From the NCBI RefSeq assembly GCF_049310925.1, contig NZ_JBMERP010000001.1, positions 124,001 through 188,000 of the forward strand: 64,000 nucleotides of DNA. The letters run 5' to 3'. This DNA is from Virgibacillus_F sp049310925 (GTDB lineage: Bacteria > Bacillota > Bacilli > Bacillales > Amphibacillaceae). The notes under the pieces were generated by a model. That model worked only from the letters and a program-made list of their open reading frames with translations. It had not been told where the DNA came from and ran no database searches. Both the position numbers and the translations under genes were made by a program. This document shows, piece after piece, positions 52,200-61,354 of the stretch (position 1 is the stretch's first letter; each line of letters opens with the position of its first letter).

Positions 52200-53240
52200 A
52201 TGTCTTTTCTTGAAATAAAACAAAAAATAAATAAGGGTCAATTTACACCATTTTATCTGCTATATGGAACGGAATCGTTTTTTATTCAAGATATAAAAAA
52301 CCTACTAATAGAAGGAATACTGCCTGATGGTGACGTTGAAAATTTGTCTACATATGATTTAGACGAAACACCGATTCAAGAAGTGATTTCAGATGCAGAA
52401 ACATATCCACTATTTGGTGAAAGAAAGTTAATAATAGCAAATAATCCCTCTTTTTTAAAGGCCAAACCAAACAAAGTCCCATTTGAACACAACCTTGACC
52501 ATTTACTACAGTATTTGTCAAATCCTGTTGATTATTCCACAATTATTTTTGTTGCAATATATGAAAAAATAGATGAACGGAAAAAAATAACGAAGGCAAT
52601 TAAAAAAAATACTTCAGTTGTCATATGTGAACCAATCAAAGAGTATGAACTCTCAAAATGGATTAAAACAATTGCTGATGAGCACAATATAAAGATTGAA
52701 TCTGGTGCGTATGAAGTGATTGAAGGGGAGCTTGAAGCTAATTTGCATCTACTACATAACGAGATGAAAAAGTTTGCAAGCTACGCAGGAGAAGGGGGGA
52801 TTATTACAAAAGAGGATGCAGAAATGCTTGTTTCTCATTCTTTTAGTAATTCTTCTTTACAATTGGTAGATGCTGTAATCAATCGGGATATTCAAAAAGC
52901 GATTACTATTTACAGGGATCTTATGAAAATGAATGAAGAACCAATTGCAATGGTAGCACTCTTAGCCTACCAATTTCGTACGTTGTTACGTGTAAAATTA
53001 TTAAAGCAAAAAGGATATAGCCAGGCACAGATGCAGAAGCAGCTGGGTATTCATCCATTTGTTATAAAAATCGCGATTTCAAGGGAAGGCAAATTCACCG
53101 TCAACCAATTGTCAGTATTTATTGACAAACTCACAAATACTGATGCAATTATGAAACAGGGAAAGATGGAGAAGGACTTAGCGTTTGATTTACTTTTATT
53201 TGATTTAACCAATTCATCTTCACGGCTAAGCATGAGTTAA
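52200..53240 (+). CDS. holA: DNA polymerase III delta subunit
   Basis: The 346-residue clamp-loader subunit opens the sliding clamp. The N-terminal FTPFYLLYGTESFFIQD segment and the AAA-like fold without an intact Walker A are typical of HolA, as is the C-terminal collar region. ATG 52200 after GGAGTG is preferred to the ATG 48 bases upstream. It lies beside rpsT, as in most Bacillales. Confidence 0.92.
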   Translation: MSFLEIKQKINKGQFTPFYLLYGTESFFIQDIKNLLIEGILPDGDVENLSTYDLDETPIQEVISDAETYPLFGERKLIIANNPSFLKAKPNKVPFEHNLDHLLQYLSNPVDYSTIIFVAIYEKIDERKKITKAIKKNTSVVICEPIKEYELSKWIKTIADEHNIKIESGAYEVIEGELEANLHLLHNEMKKFASYAGEGGIITKEDAEMLVSHSFSNSSLQLVDAVINRDIQKAITIYRDLMKMNEEPIAMVALLAYQFRTLLRVKLLKQKGYSQAQMQKQLGIHPFVIKIAISREGKFTVNQLSVFIDKLTNTDAIMKQGKMEKDLAFDLLLFDLTNSSSRLSMS

Positions 53241-53279
53241 TGGGCAGGAATCTTTCATAACCAGACAAATAGCCAACTA

Positions 53280-53308
53280 AAAAACGATCCTGATATGGGA
53301 TCGTTTTG
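53280..53308. terminator. Bidirectional terminator between holA and rpsT
   Basis: AAAACGATCC and GGATCGTTTT form a 10-bp stem flanked by A and T runs on both strands, between two convergent genes. Confidence 0.88.
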
Positions 53309-53345
53309 TGTTGGTCATTCTTTTTTACTGTGTAATTCAACGCCA

Positions 53346-53612
53346 TTATGCGCTTAGTTCGTTAACCATTTTTGATAAGCGAGACTTTTTACGGTCACCA
53401 TTGTTTTGATGGACAATTCCTTTTTGAACTGCTTTATCAATTTTTTTAGTAGCTTGTTGTAGTGCTGCTTGCGCATTATCTACATCTTTAGCTTCAACCA
53501 ATTTTTCAACACGCTTAACTTGTGTACGCATATCTGATTTATATGACTGGTTTAAGTCATGTTTTTTCTGATTAACTCCCACACGTTTAATTGCAGATTT
53601 AATATTAGCCAT
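53346..53612 (-). CDS. rpsT: Ribosomal protein S20 (bS20)
   Basis: The 88-residue basic protein begins MANIKSAIKRVGVNQKKH and ends KSRLSKMVNELSA, the standard S20 pattern. AGGAGG lies about 7 bases before the ATG. It binds 16S rRNA in the small subunit. It is divergent from gpr. Confidence 0.95.
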   Translation of the reverse strand: MANIKSAIKRVGVNQKKHDLNQSYKSDMRTQVKRVEKLVEAKDVDNAQAALQQATKKIDKAVQKGIVHQNNGDRKKSRLSKMVNELSA

Positions 53613-53857
53613 TATTTCACCTCCTTAGAAGAATCTTGACTTAAAAGAAGCTTCTTTTATGCTTATCATTTAATTTTATATATTTTAAAGCACAAAAAAC
53701 TTACGATTCATTTCTGTGTGAACCATTGATATTTTATCAGAGCTGGTCATTGTTTTCAATAGATTTATTTTCAAATCGATGAAATTGTATGATTTTGAGT
53801 CTAAATGTGAAGTCTAAGAGTATGGAAATGAAAATAATGCTGGAGGGTTTATATAAC

Positions 53858-54955
53858 ATGGAAAATTCAAATGAAGAATTTCAAATGAGGACAGATTTGG
53901 CAATTGAAGCAAAGGATATGTACGTCGAACAGGAGGATACCCAGGTTGACCAAATGAAAGGAATTAAGATAACGGAACGGACTGAAAAAGACGTCAAGAT
54001 ATCTTATGTAGAGGTTGATGAAACTGGAGCAAAAATAATTAATAAAAAACCTGGAACATATGTCACTTTATATGCAGATGGTGTAAAAAGGCAAGACACA
54101 AAACGACAGGAAAACGCTGCTGCTCTTTTAGCAAAAGAACTAGAAGCGTTATTAAAGAAAAACAATCTGTCCAATAATGCAAGGTGTTTAATAGTTGGTC
54201 TGGGTAATTGGAATGTAACGCCAGATGCACTTGGACCAATGACAATAGAAAAAGTTATGGTAACGAGTCATTTATTTAATTTAGATCATCAATCCGTGTC
54301 AGAGGGCTATCGCTCAGTAGCTGCTGTGACACCTGGTGTTATGGGGCTAACTGGGATTGAAACGAGTGATATTATATTTGGAATTGTAGAGAAGTTCAAA
54401 CCAGAATTTGTGGTTGCAATTGATGCATTAGCTTCTAGGTCAATTGAGCGCGTAAATGAAACGATACAAATATCAGATGCCGGAATCAATCCAGGATCAG
54501 GTGTAGGGAATAAGCGTAAGGAGATAAGCGAGGATACATTGGGAATCCCGGTTTTTGCAATTGGAGTTCCAACCGTCGTAGATGCAGCCACAATAACCAG
54601 TGATACTATAGATTTCCTATTAAAACATTTTGGAAGAGAATGGCGCGAGAAGGATAACCCATCAAAGTCGTTGGCACCAGCAAACATGAATTTTGGTGGA
54701 AAGGAATTTAATGAAGAGGATTTGCCGGATGAAGAAAAAAGAAAAACCTTTTTAGGAATTGTCGGAAATCTATCAGAAGAGGAAAAACGATCATTAATAA
54801 AAGAGGTTTTGACACCTCTGGGTCACAACTTAATGGTAACGCCAAAAGAAGTAGATGGATTCATGAAAGACATGGCCACAGTAATAGCTACAGGGATTAA
54901 TGCAGCACTTCATGAAACAATCGATGTTACCAATTTTTCTGCATATACTAGATAA
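53858..54955 (+). CDS. gpr: Germination protease GPR
   Basis: The 365-residue protease degrades small acid-soluble spore proteins during germination. It is made as a zymogen, and the short N-terminal EEFQMRTDLAIEA region contains the expected self-cleavage area. Conserved VGLGNWNVTPDALGP near 120 and AIDALASRSIERVN near 190 hold active-site acids. ATG 53858 follows GGAGGG; the longer upstream frame is not family-like. Forespore expression is expected from the family. Confidence 0.93.
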   Translation: MENSNEEFQMRTDLAIEAKDMYVEQEDTQVDQMKGIKITERTEKDVKISYVEVDETGAKIINKKPGTYVTLYADGVKRQDTKRQENAAALLAKELEALLKKNNLSNNARCLIVGLGNWNVTPDALGPMTIEKVMVTSHLFNLDHQSVSEGYRSVAAVTPGVMGLTGIETSDIIFGIVEKFKPEFVVAIDALASRSIERVNETIQISDAGINPGSGVGNKRKEISEDTLGIPVFAIGVPTVVDAATITSDTIDFLLKHFGREWREKDNPSKSLAPANMNFGGKEFNEEDLPDEEKRKTFLGIVGNLSEEEKRSLIKEVLTPLGHNLMVTPKEVDGFMKDMATVIATGINAALHETIDVTNFSAYTR

Positions 54956-55046
54956 TAAAATATTTTTGGAGCAGTATTTGTTCTAGTTTCTGAAGACGTG
55001 TCATAGATTTACTATATATGTCACTGTCTTCAGAAAGGATGGAACA

Positions 55047-56234
55047 ATGAACTACCACAAAAATAAATCAGGAACCTCTCTAAAGCGTTTATTGGTACCT
55101 TTTTATAAAAAAGGCGGGTTGTACATCCTTTGTATCCTTCTATTATTTGTCTCGATAGGAGCCTTGACTAGCATTGCTCCAGCCTATCGGTTCTCATCTA
55201 AGACACTTACTGAATGGACGAGTAAGGTAGAGAGTACAACATTTTTATACTTACTAGGAATGGAAAATAGAGCGTTTGAAGAGGCATTTCCTAAGGATAA
55301 AACGTTCCCAAAACTATCAAATACATTGTTTCATTTGGCAACAAGTGTAAAACCACATGATGTAAGAAGCTTGTTAGGTCAAGAGTTACCAGGATTCTCG
55401 GCTTTTAATAACCGAATTGTAATAGCGGGTGAAGGAACAAACTACACAAACCTTCCTATCGAATCACCACCACCACTAGAAGACATATTACAAGATAGGG
55501 AGGCCGTTGTTAAGGAGCCGGCTAATCCAGAAAAGGAAACTAAGGATCAAGAAGAAAAGCCTGTAAAAACAGAGGAAAATGTTGTATTTATCTATAACAC
55601 ACATAACAGGGAATCTTTTTTACCACATTTACCAAAGGTGGATAATCCAGATTTAGCCTATCATGGCGAGGTTAATGTAACTAAAGTAAGTGATAGATTT
55701 GCATCGTCACTTGCAGATAATGGGATTGGAGCCGTTGTTAGTCACACAGATTTCACCAAGATACTGCAAGAAAAAGATATGGACCATTGGCAATCCTATG
55801 ATTTATCCAGGAATGCTGTGCAAGAAGCGTTTGCATCTAATGAAAATTTGAAATATGTATTCGACATCCACCGAGATGCACAACCTAAGGGCATAACGAC
55901 TACAACTATCAACGGCAAGAAATACGCAAGAATTGCTATTGTTGTTGGAGGAGAAAATAGTGAATTTGAAGAAAACTTATCATTTGCTAGAGAACTAAAC
56001 TCTTTAATTGAAAAAAAATATCCTGGTTTAAATAGGGCAGTTATTATAAATGAAGGACCTGGAGTCAACGGTGTTTACAATCAAGACTTATCAGATAAAG
56101 CATTGATATTTGAGTTTGGTGGTTATGCCAACAGTTTAGAAGAGTTGTACCGTTCTGCAGATGCTTTAGCTGATGTGTTTAGTGAATACTATTTTGATGC
56201 TGAAAAAGTTTCATCCGAGGCAAAGGAGGAATAG
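55047..56234 (+). CDS. spoIIP: Stage II sporulation protein P
   Basis: The 395-residue membrane-anchored amidase/endopeptidase acts with SpoIID and SpoIIM in engulfment. One membrane helix lies at about residues 25-45. The catalytic domain shows VFIYNTHNRESFLPH near 182, FDIHRDAQ near 274, and LIFEFGG near 354, which supply zinc ligands and the catalytic acid. AAAGGATGG lies just after an upstream hairpin and precedes the ATG. It follows gpr, as in B. subtilis. Confidence 0.94.
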   Translation: MNYHKNKSGTSLKRLLVPFYKKGGLYILCILLLFVSIGALTSIAPAYRFSSKTLTEWTSKVESTTFLYLLGMENRAFEEAFPKDKTFPKLSNTLFHLATSVKPHDVRSLLGQELPGFSAFNNRIVIAGEGTNYTNLPIESPPPLEDILQDREAVVKEPANPEKETKDQEEKPVKTEENVVFIYNTHNRESFLPHLPKVDNPDLAYHGEVNVTKVSDRFASSLADNGIGAVVSHTDFTKILQEKDMDHWQSYDLSRNAVQEAFASNENLKYVFDIHRDAQPKGITTTTINGKKYARIAIVVGGENSEFEENLSFARELNSLIEKKYPGLNRAVIINEGPGVNGVYNQDLSDKALIFEFGGYANSLEELYRSADALADVFSEYYFDAEKVSSEAKEE

Positions 56235-56237
56235 ATC

Positions 56238-56558
56238 ATGAAATCCATTATTGTATTATTGCTGTTAATCTTATTCTTTTTATCAGGAATGCTATTTGGA
56301 GTTGAACGTGATCGTGCTGAAATTGCCCCGCCTAAAGTAGAAACAGCCAATGTCGACAAAGGCACTGCTGCTTCTCAAGGGGAAACTATTATTCAAACAT
56401 CTGAGGTAGATAAACACGTAATAGCTGAGTCTAGTGAATATAAACAAACTTCGACCCACTTTACACAAAAAACAGCTTCTTTCTTTGAAAGTATTGTAAA
56501 AGGTTTTTATGAAGTTGTTGTCCAAATGATTTACCAAATTGTACAGCTCTTTTATTAA
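56238..56558 (+). CDS. yqxA: YqxA-like protein (DUF3679)
   Basis: The 106-residue protein has an N-terminal membrane helix or signal (IIVLLLLILFFLSGMLFGVE) and a second amphipathic stretch near the C terminus (FFESIVKGFYEVVVQMIYQ). It starts three bases after spoIIP, and placement matches B. subtilis yqxA. Function is unknown to me. A link to sporulation is suggested only by the operon. Confidence 0.8.
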   Translation: MKSIIVLLLLILFFLSGMLFGVERDRAEIAPPKVETANVDKGTAASQGETIIQTSEVDKHVIAESSEYKQTSTHFTQKTASFFESIVKGFYEVVVQMIYQIVQLFY

Positions 56559-56562
56559 AAAG

Positions 56563-56846
56563 GCTGTTTTCTAAAAGGTAGGTAAGAAACAGTCTGAAGA
56601 TCCTGCAGGGGACGGTTGATATTTCTGTATAACGGGTGATTCTAAGGCTAGGACGGTTGATATTTCAGGATAACGGATGATTCCGAAGCAACAGCGGTCG
56701 ATTTTCTCGGATAACGGGTGATTACTTAGCGCCAGAAGCTTCCGATGAGAGCAACTGCCCGACGAGGAATCAGCACAACAGTTACGTCGCAGTTTGTATC
56801 AACTTCGAGGGTTAAAGAGCAACAAAACTTACGAAAAGAACCATTG
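56563..56846 (+). repeat. Dispersed repeat family II, copy 3
   Basis: The left end (GGCTGTTTTCTAAA at 56564) is the reverse complement of the L end of the copy at 30.1-30.5 kb. The right end at 56784-56842 matches the R ends of the other copies over about 60 bp. The core contains three 41-bp tandem units. There is no gene in the gap between yqxA and lepA. Confidence 0.8.
56610..56732 (+). repeat. Three tandem 41-bp units
   Basis: Units start at 56610, 56651 and 56692 with an exact period of 41. Each holds a variant of CGGTTGATATTTC followed by GGATAACGGGTGATT. The third unit is the most diverged. They form the core of the family II repeat copy 3. Confidence 0.8.
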
Positions 56847-56859
56847 AAAATGATGATTT

Positions 56860-56914
56860 CCTTCTTTCTTTTTGGTGAATTGTTACCCGAAAAGAAAGAA
56901 GGTTTTATTATTTT
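56860..56914 (+). terminator. Terminator after spoIIP-yqxA
   Basis: CCTTCTTTCTTTT and AAAAGAAAGAAGG form a perfect 13-bp stem, followed by TTTTATTATTTT. It lies just past the repeat element and upstream of lepA. Confidence 0.88.
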
Positions 56915-57020
56915 AATTGAATGTATTCACTTCAGTTGCTATAATCAATCCTAGTATACGACGTCAAAATTAACACTTTTGTTTTAAAAGTGGTAAAAAA
57001 TGTAGGAGTGAACATCACTA

Positions 57021-58829
57021 ATGGTGAAAAAACAAAGAAACGTTCGAAATTTTTCGATTATCGCGCATATTGATCATGGTAAATCGACATTAGCGGATCG
57101 AATATTGGAAAAAACAAAAGCTTTAACACAACGTGAGATGAAAGAGCAGTTTCTTGATGCAATGGACCTTGAACGTGAACGCGGAATTACTATAAAGCTT
57201 AATGCAGTTCAATTAAATTACATAAGTGAAGCTGGTGAAGATTATATTTACAACCTAATCGATACCCCAGGGCATGTGGATTTTACATATGAGGTGTCTC
57301 GAAGCCTTGCAGCGTGTGAAGGAGCTATTTTAGTTGTGGATGCAGCCCAAGGTATTGAGGCGCAAACGCTGGCGAATGTATATTTAGCATTGGATAACGA
57401 ATTAGAAATCATTCCAGTAATAAATAAGATTGACTTGCCAAATGCAGATACTGACCGGGTAACACAGGAGTTGGTTGATGTGATTGGTATCGATCCTGAT
57501 GATGTAATTTTGGCTTCAGCAAAAGATGGAATAGGGATCGATGCTATTCTTGAACGAATTGCAGACAGAATACCGGCACCTGCAGGAAAAGCGGAAAACC
57601 CTCTTAAAGCACTTATATTTGATTCGCTTTATGATTCCTACCGTGGTGTTGTCGCTTATATTTGTGTAAAAGAAGGATCTGTAAAGATGGGCGACAAGGT
57701 TAAAATGATGGCTACTGGTAAAGAATTTGAAGTCAATGAACTCGGTGTCTTCACTCCAAAACCATTGAAAAAGAATGAATTAATGGTTGGAGATGTAGGG
57801 TATTTAACAGCTTCCATTAAAAATGTTGGTGATACACGTGTTGGTGACACAGTTACACTGGTTGATAACCAGGCAGATGAAGCGTTGCCAGGCTATCGCA
57901 AACTAAATCCAATGGTGTTTTGTGGTTTGTACCCAATTGATGCTAACCAATATAATGATTTGCGTGAAGCACTAGAGCGGCTGGAATTAAACGATTCTTC
58001 CCTGCAATATGATCCGGAAACTTCCCAGGCGCTAGGATTTGGGTTTCGTTGTGGATTTTTAGGCTTGTTACACATGGAAATAGTTCAAGAAAGAGTTGAA
58101 CGAGAATTCAATATAGGTTTAATCACTACTGCTCCAAGTGTTATCTATGAGGTAGAGAAAACTAACCAAGAACTTATTAAAATTGATAATCCTTCAGAAC
58201 TCCCGGATTCACAATCAATTAATGAAATTCGTGAACCTTTTGTTAAAGCAACCATTATGGTTCCAAGTGAATATGTTGGCACAGTAATGGAACTTGCCCA
58301 AAAAAAGCGAGGCCAATTCATTGACATGGAATACCTGGATGATATTCGGGTTAACGTGGTGTACCATATACCTTTATCTGAGATCGTATATGACTTTTTT
58401 GATCAGTTAAAATCACAAACAAAAGGCTATGCTTCCTTTGATTATGAGCTTATTGGGTACAGGGCTTCAAATCTTGTGAAAATGGACATTTTACTTAACG
58501 CCGAGACAATTGATGCACTCTCATTTATTGTCCATAGGGACTTTGCATATGATAGAGGTAAGCAAATTGTTGATACGTTGAAAGGAATTATACCAAGACA
58601 ACATTTCGAAATACCAATTCAAGCTGCGATTGGAAATAAAATTGTAGCTAGATCAAACATTAAAGCGATGAGGAAAAACGTACTTGCCAAATGTTATGGG
58701 GGAGATATTTCGCGTAAACGCAAGCTACTTGAAAAACAAAAAGAAGGTAAAAAGCGAATGAAAATGGTAGGCTCAGTAGAGGTGCCACAGGAAGCGTTTA
58801 TGGCAGTTTTGAAAATAACTGATGATTGA
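57021..58829 (+). CDS. lepA: Elongation factor 4 (LepA)
   Basis: The 602-residue translational GTPase is close to EF-G but has the LepA-specific C-terminal domain. G1 (AHIDHGKST) is near residue 16, G3 (DTPGH) near 81 and G4 (NKIDLP) near 135. The C-terminal KKRMKMVGSVEVPQEAFM is typical. Proposed roles are ribosome remobilisation or initiation. TAGGAGTG precedes the ATG. It is followed by hemW, as in B. subtilis. Confidence 0.95.
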   Translation: MVKKQRNVRNFSIIAHIDHGKSTLADRILEKTKALTQREMKEQFLDAMDLERERGITIKLNAVQLNYISEAGEDYIYNLIDTPGHVDFTYEVSRSLAACEGAILVVDAAQGIEAQTLANVYLALDNELEIIPVINKIDLPNADTDRVTQELVDVIGIDPDDVILASAKDGIGIDAILERIADRIPAPAGKAENPLKALIFDSLYDSYRGVVAYICVKEGSVKMGDKVKMMATGKEFEVNELGVFTPKPLKKNELMVGDVGYLTASIKNVGDTRVGDTVTLVDNQADEALPGYRKLNPMVFCGLYPIDANQYNDLREALERLELNDSSLQYDPETSQALGFGFRCGFLGLLHMEIVQERVEREFNIGLITTAPSVIYEVEKTNQELIKIDNPSELPDSQSINEIREPFVKATIMVPSEYVGTVMELAQKKRGQFIDMEYLDDIRVNVVYHIPLSEIVYDFFDQLKSQTKGYASFDYELIGYRASNLVKMDILLNAETIDALSFIVHRDFAYDRGKQIVDTLKGIIPRQHFEIPIQAAIGNKIVARSNIKAMRKNVLAKCYGGDISRKRKLLEKQKEGKKRMKMVGSVEVPQEAFMAVLKITDD

Positions 58830-58842
58830 TTGGACTTCCATG

Positions 58843-58898
58843 ATAAGGGTGAACTTTGTCGCATGTATTCACATTCGATGAGTTTATCCCTTTTCTTT
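58843..58898 (+). terminator. Probable terminator after lepA
   Basis: GATAAGGGTGAACT pairs with AGTTTATCCCTTTT with small bulges, followed by CTTTTTT. It could limit read-through from lepA into hemW. Confidence 0.6.
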
Positions 58899-58953
58899 TT
58901 TCAATCTAGGAAAACACGCTTTTGCTTTCTGATTTTCTAAAGGGGGAACTATA

Positions 58954-60111
58954 TTGGTACAATCAGTATATATACACATCCCGTTTTGCCAGCAAATATG
59001 TCATTACTGTGATTTCACAAAGTTTTTTTACAATGAAAAGTTGGCAGACGAGTATATGGAAGCACTATCCAATGAGATAAAAACGAATGTCGATGGTGAA
59101 AAGAATAGAGTTAAAACGATTTTCATTGGGGGAGGCACACCAACTGCATTAAATTTGAATCAGTTAGAGTTGTTATTTAAGGTAATTGATGAAAAATTTA
59201 GTGTTGCGGATTGCGAAGAGTATACGATAGAAGCCAATCCAGGTGACTTTGATGAGGATAAAGCAAAATTATTAAAAACCTATGGTGTAAATCGAGTATC
59301 ACTTGGTGTCCAGGCATTTGACGACCAGCTTCTGGAAGATATTGGCAGATTGCATAAAGTAAAGGACGTCTATGAGACAGTAAATTTGTTAAAGAAAAAT
59401 GGGATTAGTAATATAAGTATTGACCTTATATATGCTCTACCAAATCAAACAGTGGAAGGCTTTGAAAAATCGTTACAGGAAGCGGTCCAGTTGGATTTGC
59501 CACATTACTCGACTTATTCTCTGCAGATAGAGCCAAAAACTGTTTTTTATCAACGACACAAAAAAGGCAAATTACACCGTCCTCCCCAAGAGGATGAAGT
59601 ACAAATGTACAAAATTTTGCGAGACACAATGAAAAAACACGGGAAAGTTCAGTACGAAATCAGCAACTTTGCAAAATCCGGTTTTGAAAGCAAACATAAC
59701 CTGACATATTGGAATAATGAACACTATTATGGGTTTGGTGCTGGTGCTCATGGGTACTTGCCAGGCAAACGCACTGGAAATATTCGTCCACTCCCTGCCT
59801 ATGTTAAACAAGCTATGAAAGACGGTCATCCAATATTAACTACTGACGATATCGGACTAAAAGAAAACATTGAAGAAGAAATGTTTCTAGGTTTACGCAG
59901 ACTTGATGGGGTAAATAAAGCCAACTTTCAGAAGAAGTTTTCGCTACCTATGAAAGAGCTGTATAGTGATTCAATAAGTTATTTAGTAGAAAAAGGTTGG
60001 CTGTATGATAAAACGGACGCAGTTAGTTTGACTCCAGAAGGAATCTTGTTCGGAAATGAAGTTTTTGCAGAATTTTTGTTAGAAGATGAAAATCTAAGAC
60101 ATCTGCGTTGA
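58954..60111 (+). CDS. hemW: Radical SAM heme chaperone HemW
   Basis: The 385-residue protein begins SVYIHIPFCQQICHYCDF with the CxxxCxxC site for the iron-sulfur cluster. GGGTPTALN near residue 54 binds SAM. The C-terminal HemN_C-like part is complete. The second cysteine set typical of true coproporphyrinogen oxidase HemN (CxxxCxxCxC) is replaced by Phe at the last position, which supports a heme chaperone. Start is TTG 58954 after AAAGGGGG. Its stop lies in the -35 box of the hrcA promoter. Confidence 0.9.
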   Translation: MVQSVYIHIPFCQQICHYCDFTKFFYNEKLADEYMEALSNEIKTNVDGEKNRVKTIFIGGGTPTALNLNQLELLFKVIDEKFSVADCEEYTIEANPGDFDEDKAKLLKTYGVNRVSLGVQAFDDQLLEDIGRLHKVKDVYETVNLLKKNGISNISIDLIYALPNQTVEGFEKSLQEAVQLDLPHYSTYSLQIEPKTVFYQRHKKGKLHRPPQEDEVQMYKILRDTMKKHGKVQYEISNFAKSGFESKHNLTYWNNEHYYGFGAGAHGYLPGKRTGNIRPLPAYVKQAMKDGHPILTTDDIGLKENIEEEMFLGLRRLDGVNKANFQKKFSLPMKELYSDSISYLVEKGWLYDKTDAVSLTPEGILFGNEVFAEFLLEDENLRHLR

Positions 60112-60136
60112 CAAAAAATTAATGATTTGATAGTTT
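60108..60136 (+). promoter_or_regulatory. Promoter of the hrcA-grpE-dnaK operon
   Basis: TTGACA (60108-60113) is a perfect -35 box that overlaps the hemW stop codon. A weaker -10, TAGTTT, is 17 bases downstream, and the CIRCE operator follows at once. Confidence 0.7.
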
Positions 60137-60146
60137 ATTAGTAGAA

Positions 60147-60173
60147 TTAGCACTCGCATATGAAGAGTGCTAA
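60147..60173 (+). promoter_or_regulatory. CIRCE operator
   Basis: TTAGCACTC, nine bases, and GAGTGCTAA form the perfect CIRCE inverted repeat. It is bound by HrcA, the product of the next gene, with help from GroEL. Repression is lifted by heat and protein damage. Confidence 0.97.
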
Positions 60174-60187
60174 CAGAGGTGATCATC

Positions 60188-61219
60188 ATGTTAACAGAAA
60201 GACAATTATTGATTTTACAAGTCATTATTGATGATTTCATCCAGACGGCACAACCAGTTGGGTCGCGTCTTTTATCAAAAAAAGAAAATATCTCATTTAG
60301 TTCTGCCACTATACGGAATGTAATGGCTGATCTTGAAGACATGGGGTACTTAGAAAAAACGCACTCATCGTCTGGAAGAATACCATCCGAAAAAGGATAT
60401 CGTTTTTATGTAGATCACTTAGTATCTGCTGAAGGGATACCAGACGAAGTGAATATCATGAAGCATGTGATCCAGGAGGGGGTTTTTGAATTTGAACAAA
60501 TTGTTCAAAAATCTGCTCAGGTACTATCTGATTTAACCAATTACACGTCAATCATTCTAGGTCCAGAAGTGTTCGAAACAAAATTGAAACAGCTGCAGAT
60601 TGTCACATTATCAGACCACACGGCTGTTGCGATATTGATAACGAATACTGGACATGTCGAGCACCGTTCGTTTACAATCCCGGGTGAAATGAATGCTTCA
60701 GACCTTGAGAAAATGGTTAACATTTTAAATGATCGATTATATGGTGTACCAATTGTTCATTTGCATGACACGCTAAATACTGAAATTGTTTCATTGATGA
60801 AGATGTATGTGAATGATTTTGAGCAATCATATGATTATTTAAAATCAGCATTTTTTAGCGAGCAACCTGTTAAGCTTTATATTGGTGGTAAAACGAATAT
60901 TTTAATGCAGCCTGAATTTAAGGACGTTGAGAAGATTCGTTCATTTTACTCTATGATGGAGAAGGAAGACGAAATGGCTAGCATGCTTAAGTCATCTGCT
61001 GAAGGTATTCACGTATCAATTGGCCACGAAAATAAAGTGGATGCTATAAAGGACTGCAGCTTAATAACTGCTTCCTACCACCTGGGAAAGGGCCAGCTAG
61101 GAACAATTGCTTTGCTTGGTCCAACAAGAATGGAATACAGAAGAGTGATTACACTATTACATGCATTGTCTAACGAAATGACAGAAGCTTTGTACATGTG
61201 GTACAAAAATAATGAGTAG
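60188..61219 (+). CDS. hrcA: Heat-inducible transcription repressor HrcA
   Basis: The 343-residue repressor begins MLTERQLLILQVIIDDF. The winged-helix motif SSATIRNVMADLEDMGYLEKTH is near residue 39, and the family LGPTRMEYRRVI segment is near the C terminus. ATG 60188 follows AGAGGTG; a GTG seven codons upstream lies inside CIRCE and is rejected. It controls its own operon. Confidence 0.95.
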   Translation: MLTERQLLILQVIIDDFIQTAQPVGSRLLSKKENISFSSATIRNVMADLEDMGYLEKTHSSSGRIPSEKGYRFYVDHLVSAEGIPDEVNIMKHVIQEGVFEFEQIVQKSAQVLSDLTNYTSIILGPEVFETKLKQLQIVTLSDHTAVAILITNTGHVEHRSFTIPGEMNASDLEKMVNILNDRLYGVPIVHLHDTLNTEIVSLMKMYVNDFEQSYDYLKSAFFSEQPVKLYIGGKTNILMQPEFKDVEKIRSFYSMMEKEDEMASMLKSSAEGIHVSIGHENKVDAIKDCSLITASYHLGKGQLGTIALLGPTRMEYRRVITLLHALSNEMTEALYMWYKNNE

Positions 61220-61354
61220 TTTTACCCCCAGTATCCAGTTCTCATTGATGGAAACTACCCATCACTTCTATTTGTGTAATAGGTAATAGTTTATTTCAGA
61301 ATGGTTTAATGATATAGTCTAAAATGGTGATTTTTTTCATAGGAGGTGTCCAAC

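Noticed and set aside
56610..56732. Tandem 41-bp units as a CRISPR array
   Set aside because: The units are contiguous without unique spacers, number only three, and have no cas genes nearby.
56745..56954. ORF of 69 codons between yqxA and lepA
   Set aside because: It runs through a family II repeat and a terminator, has no clear ribosome site, and is not conserved in character.
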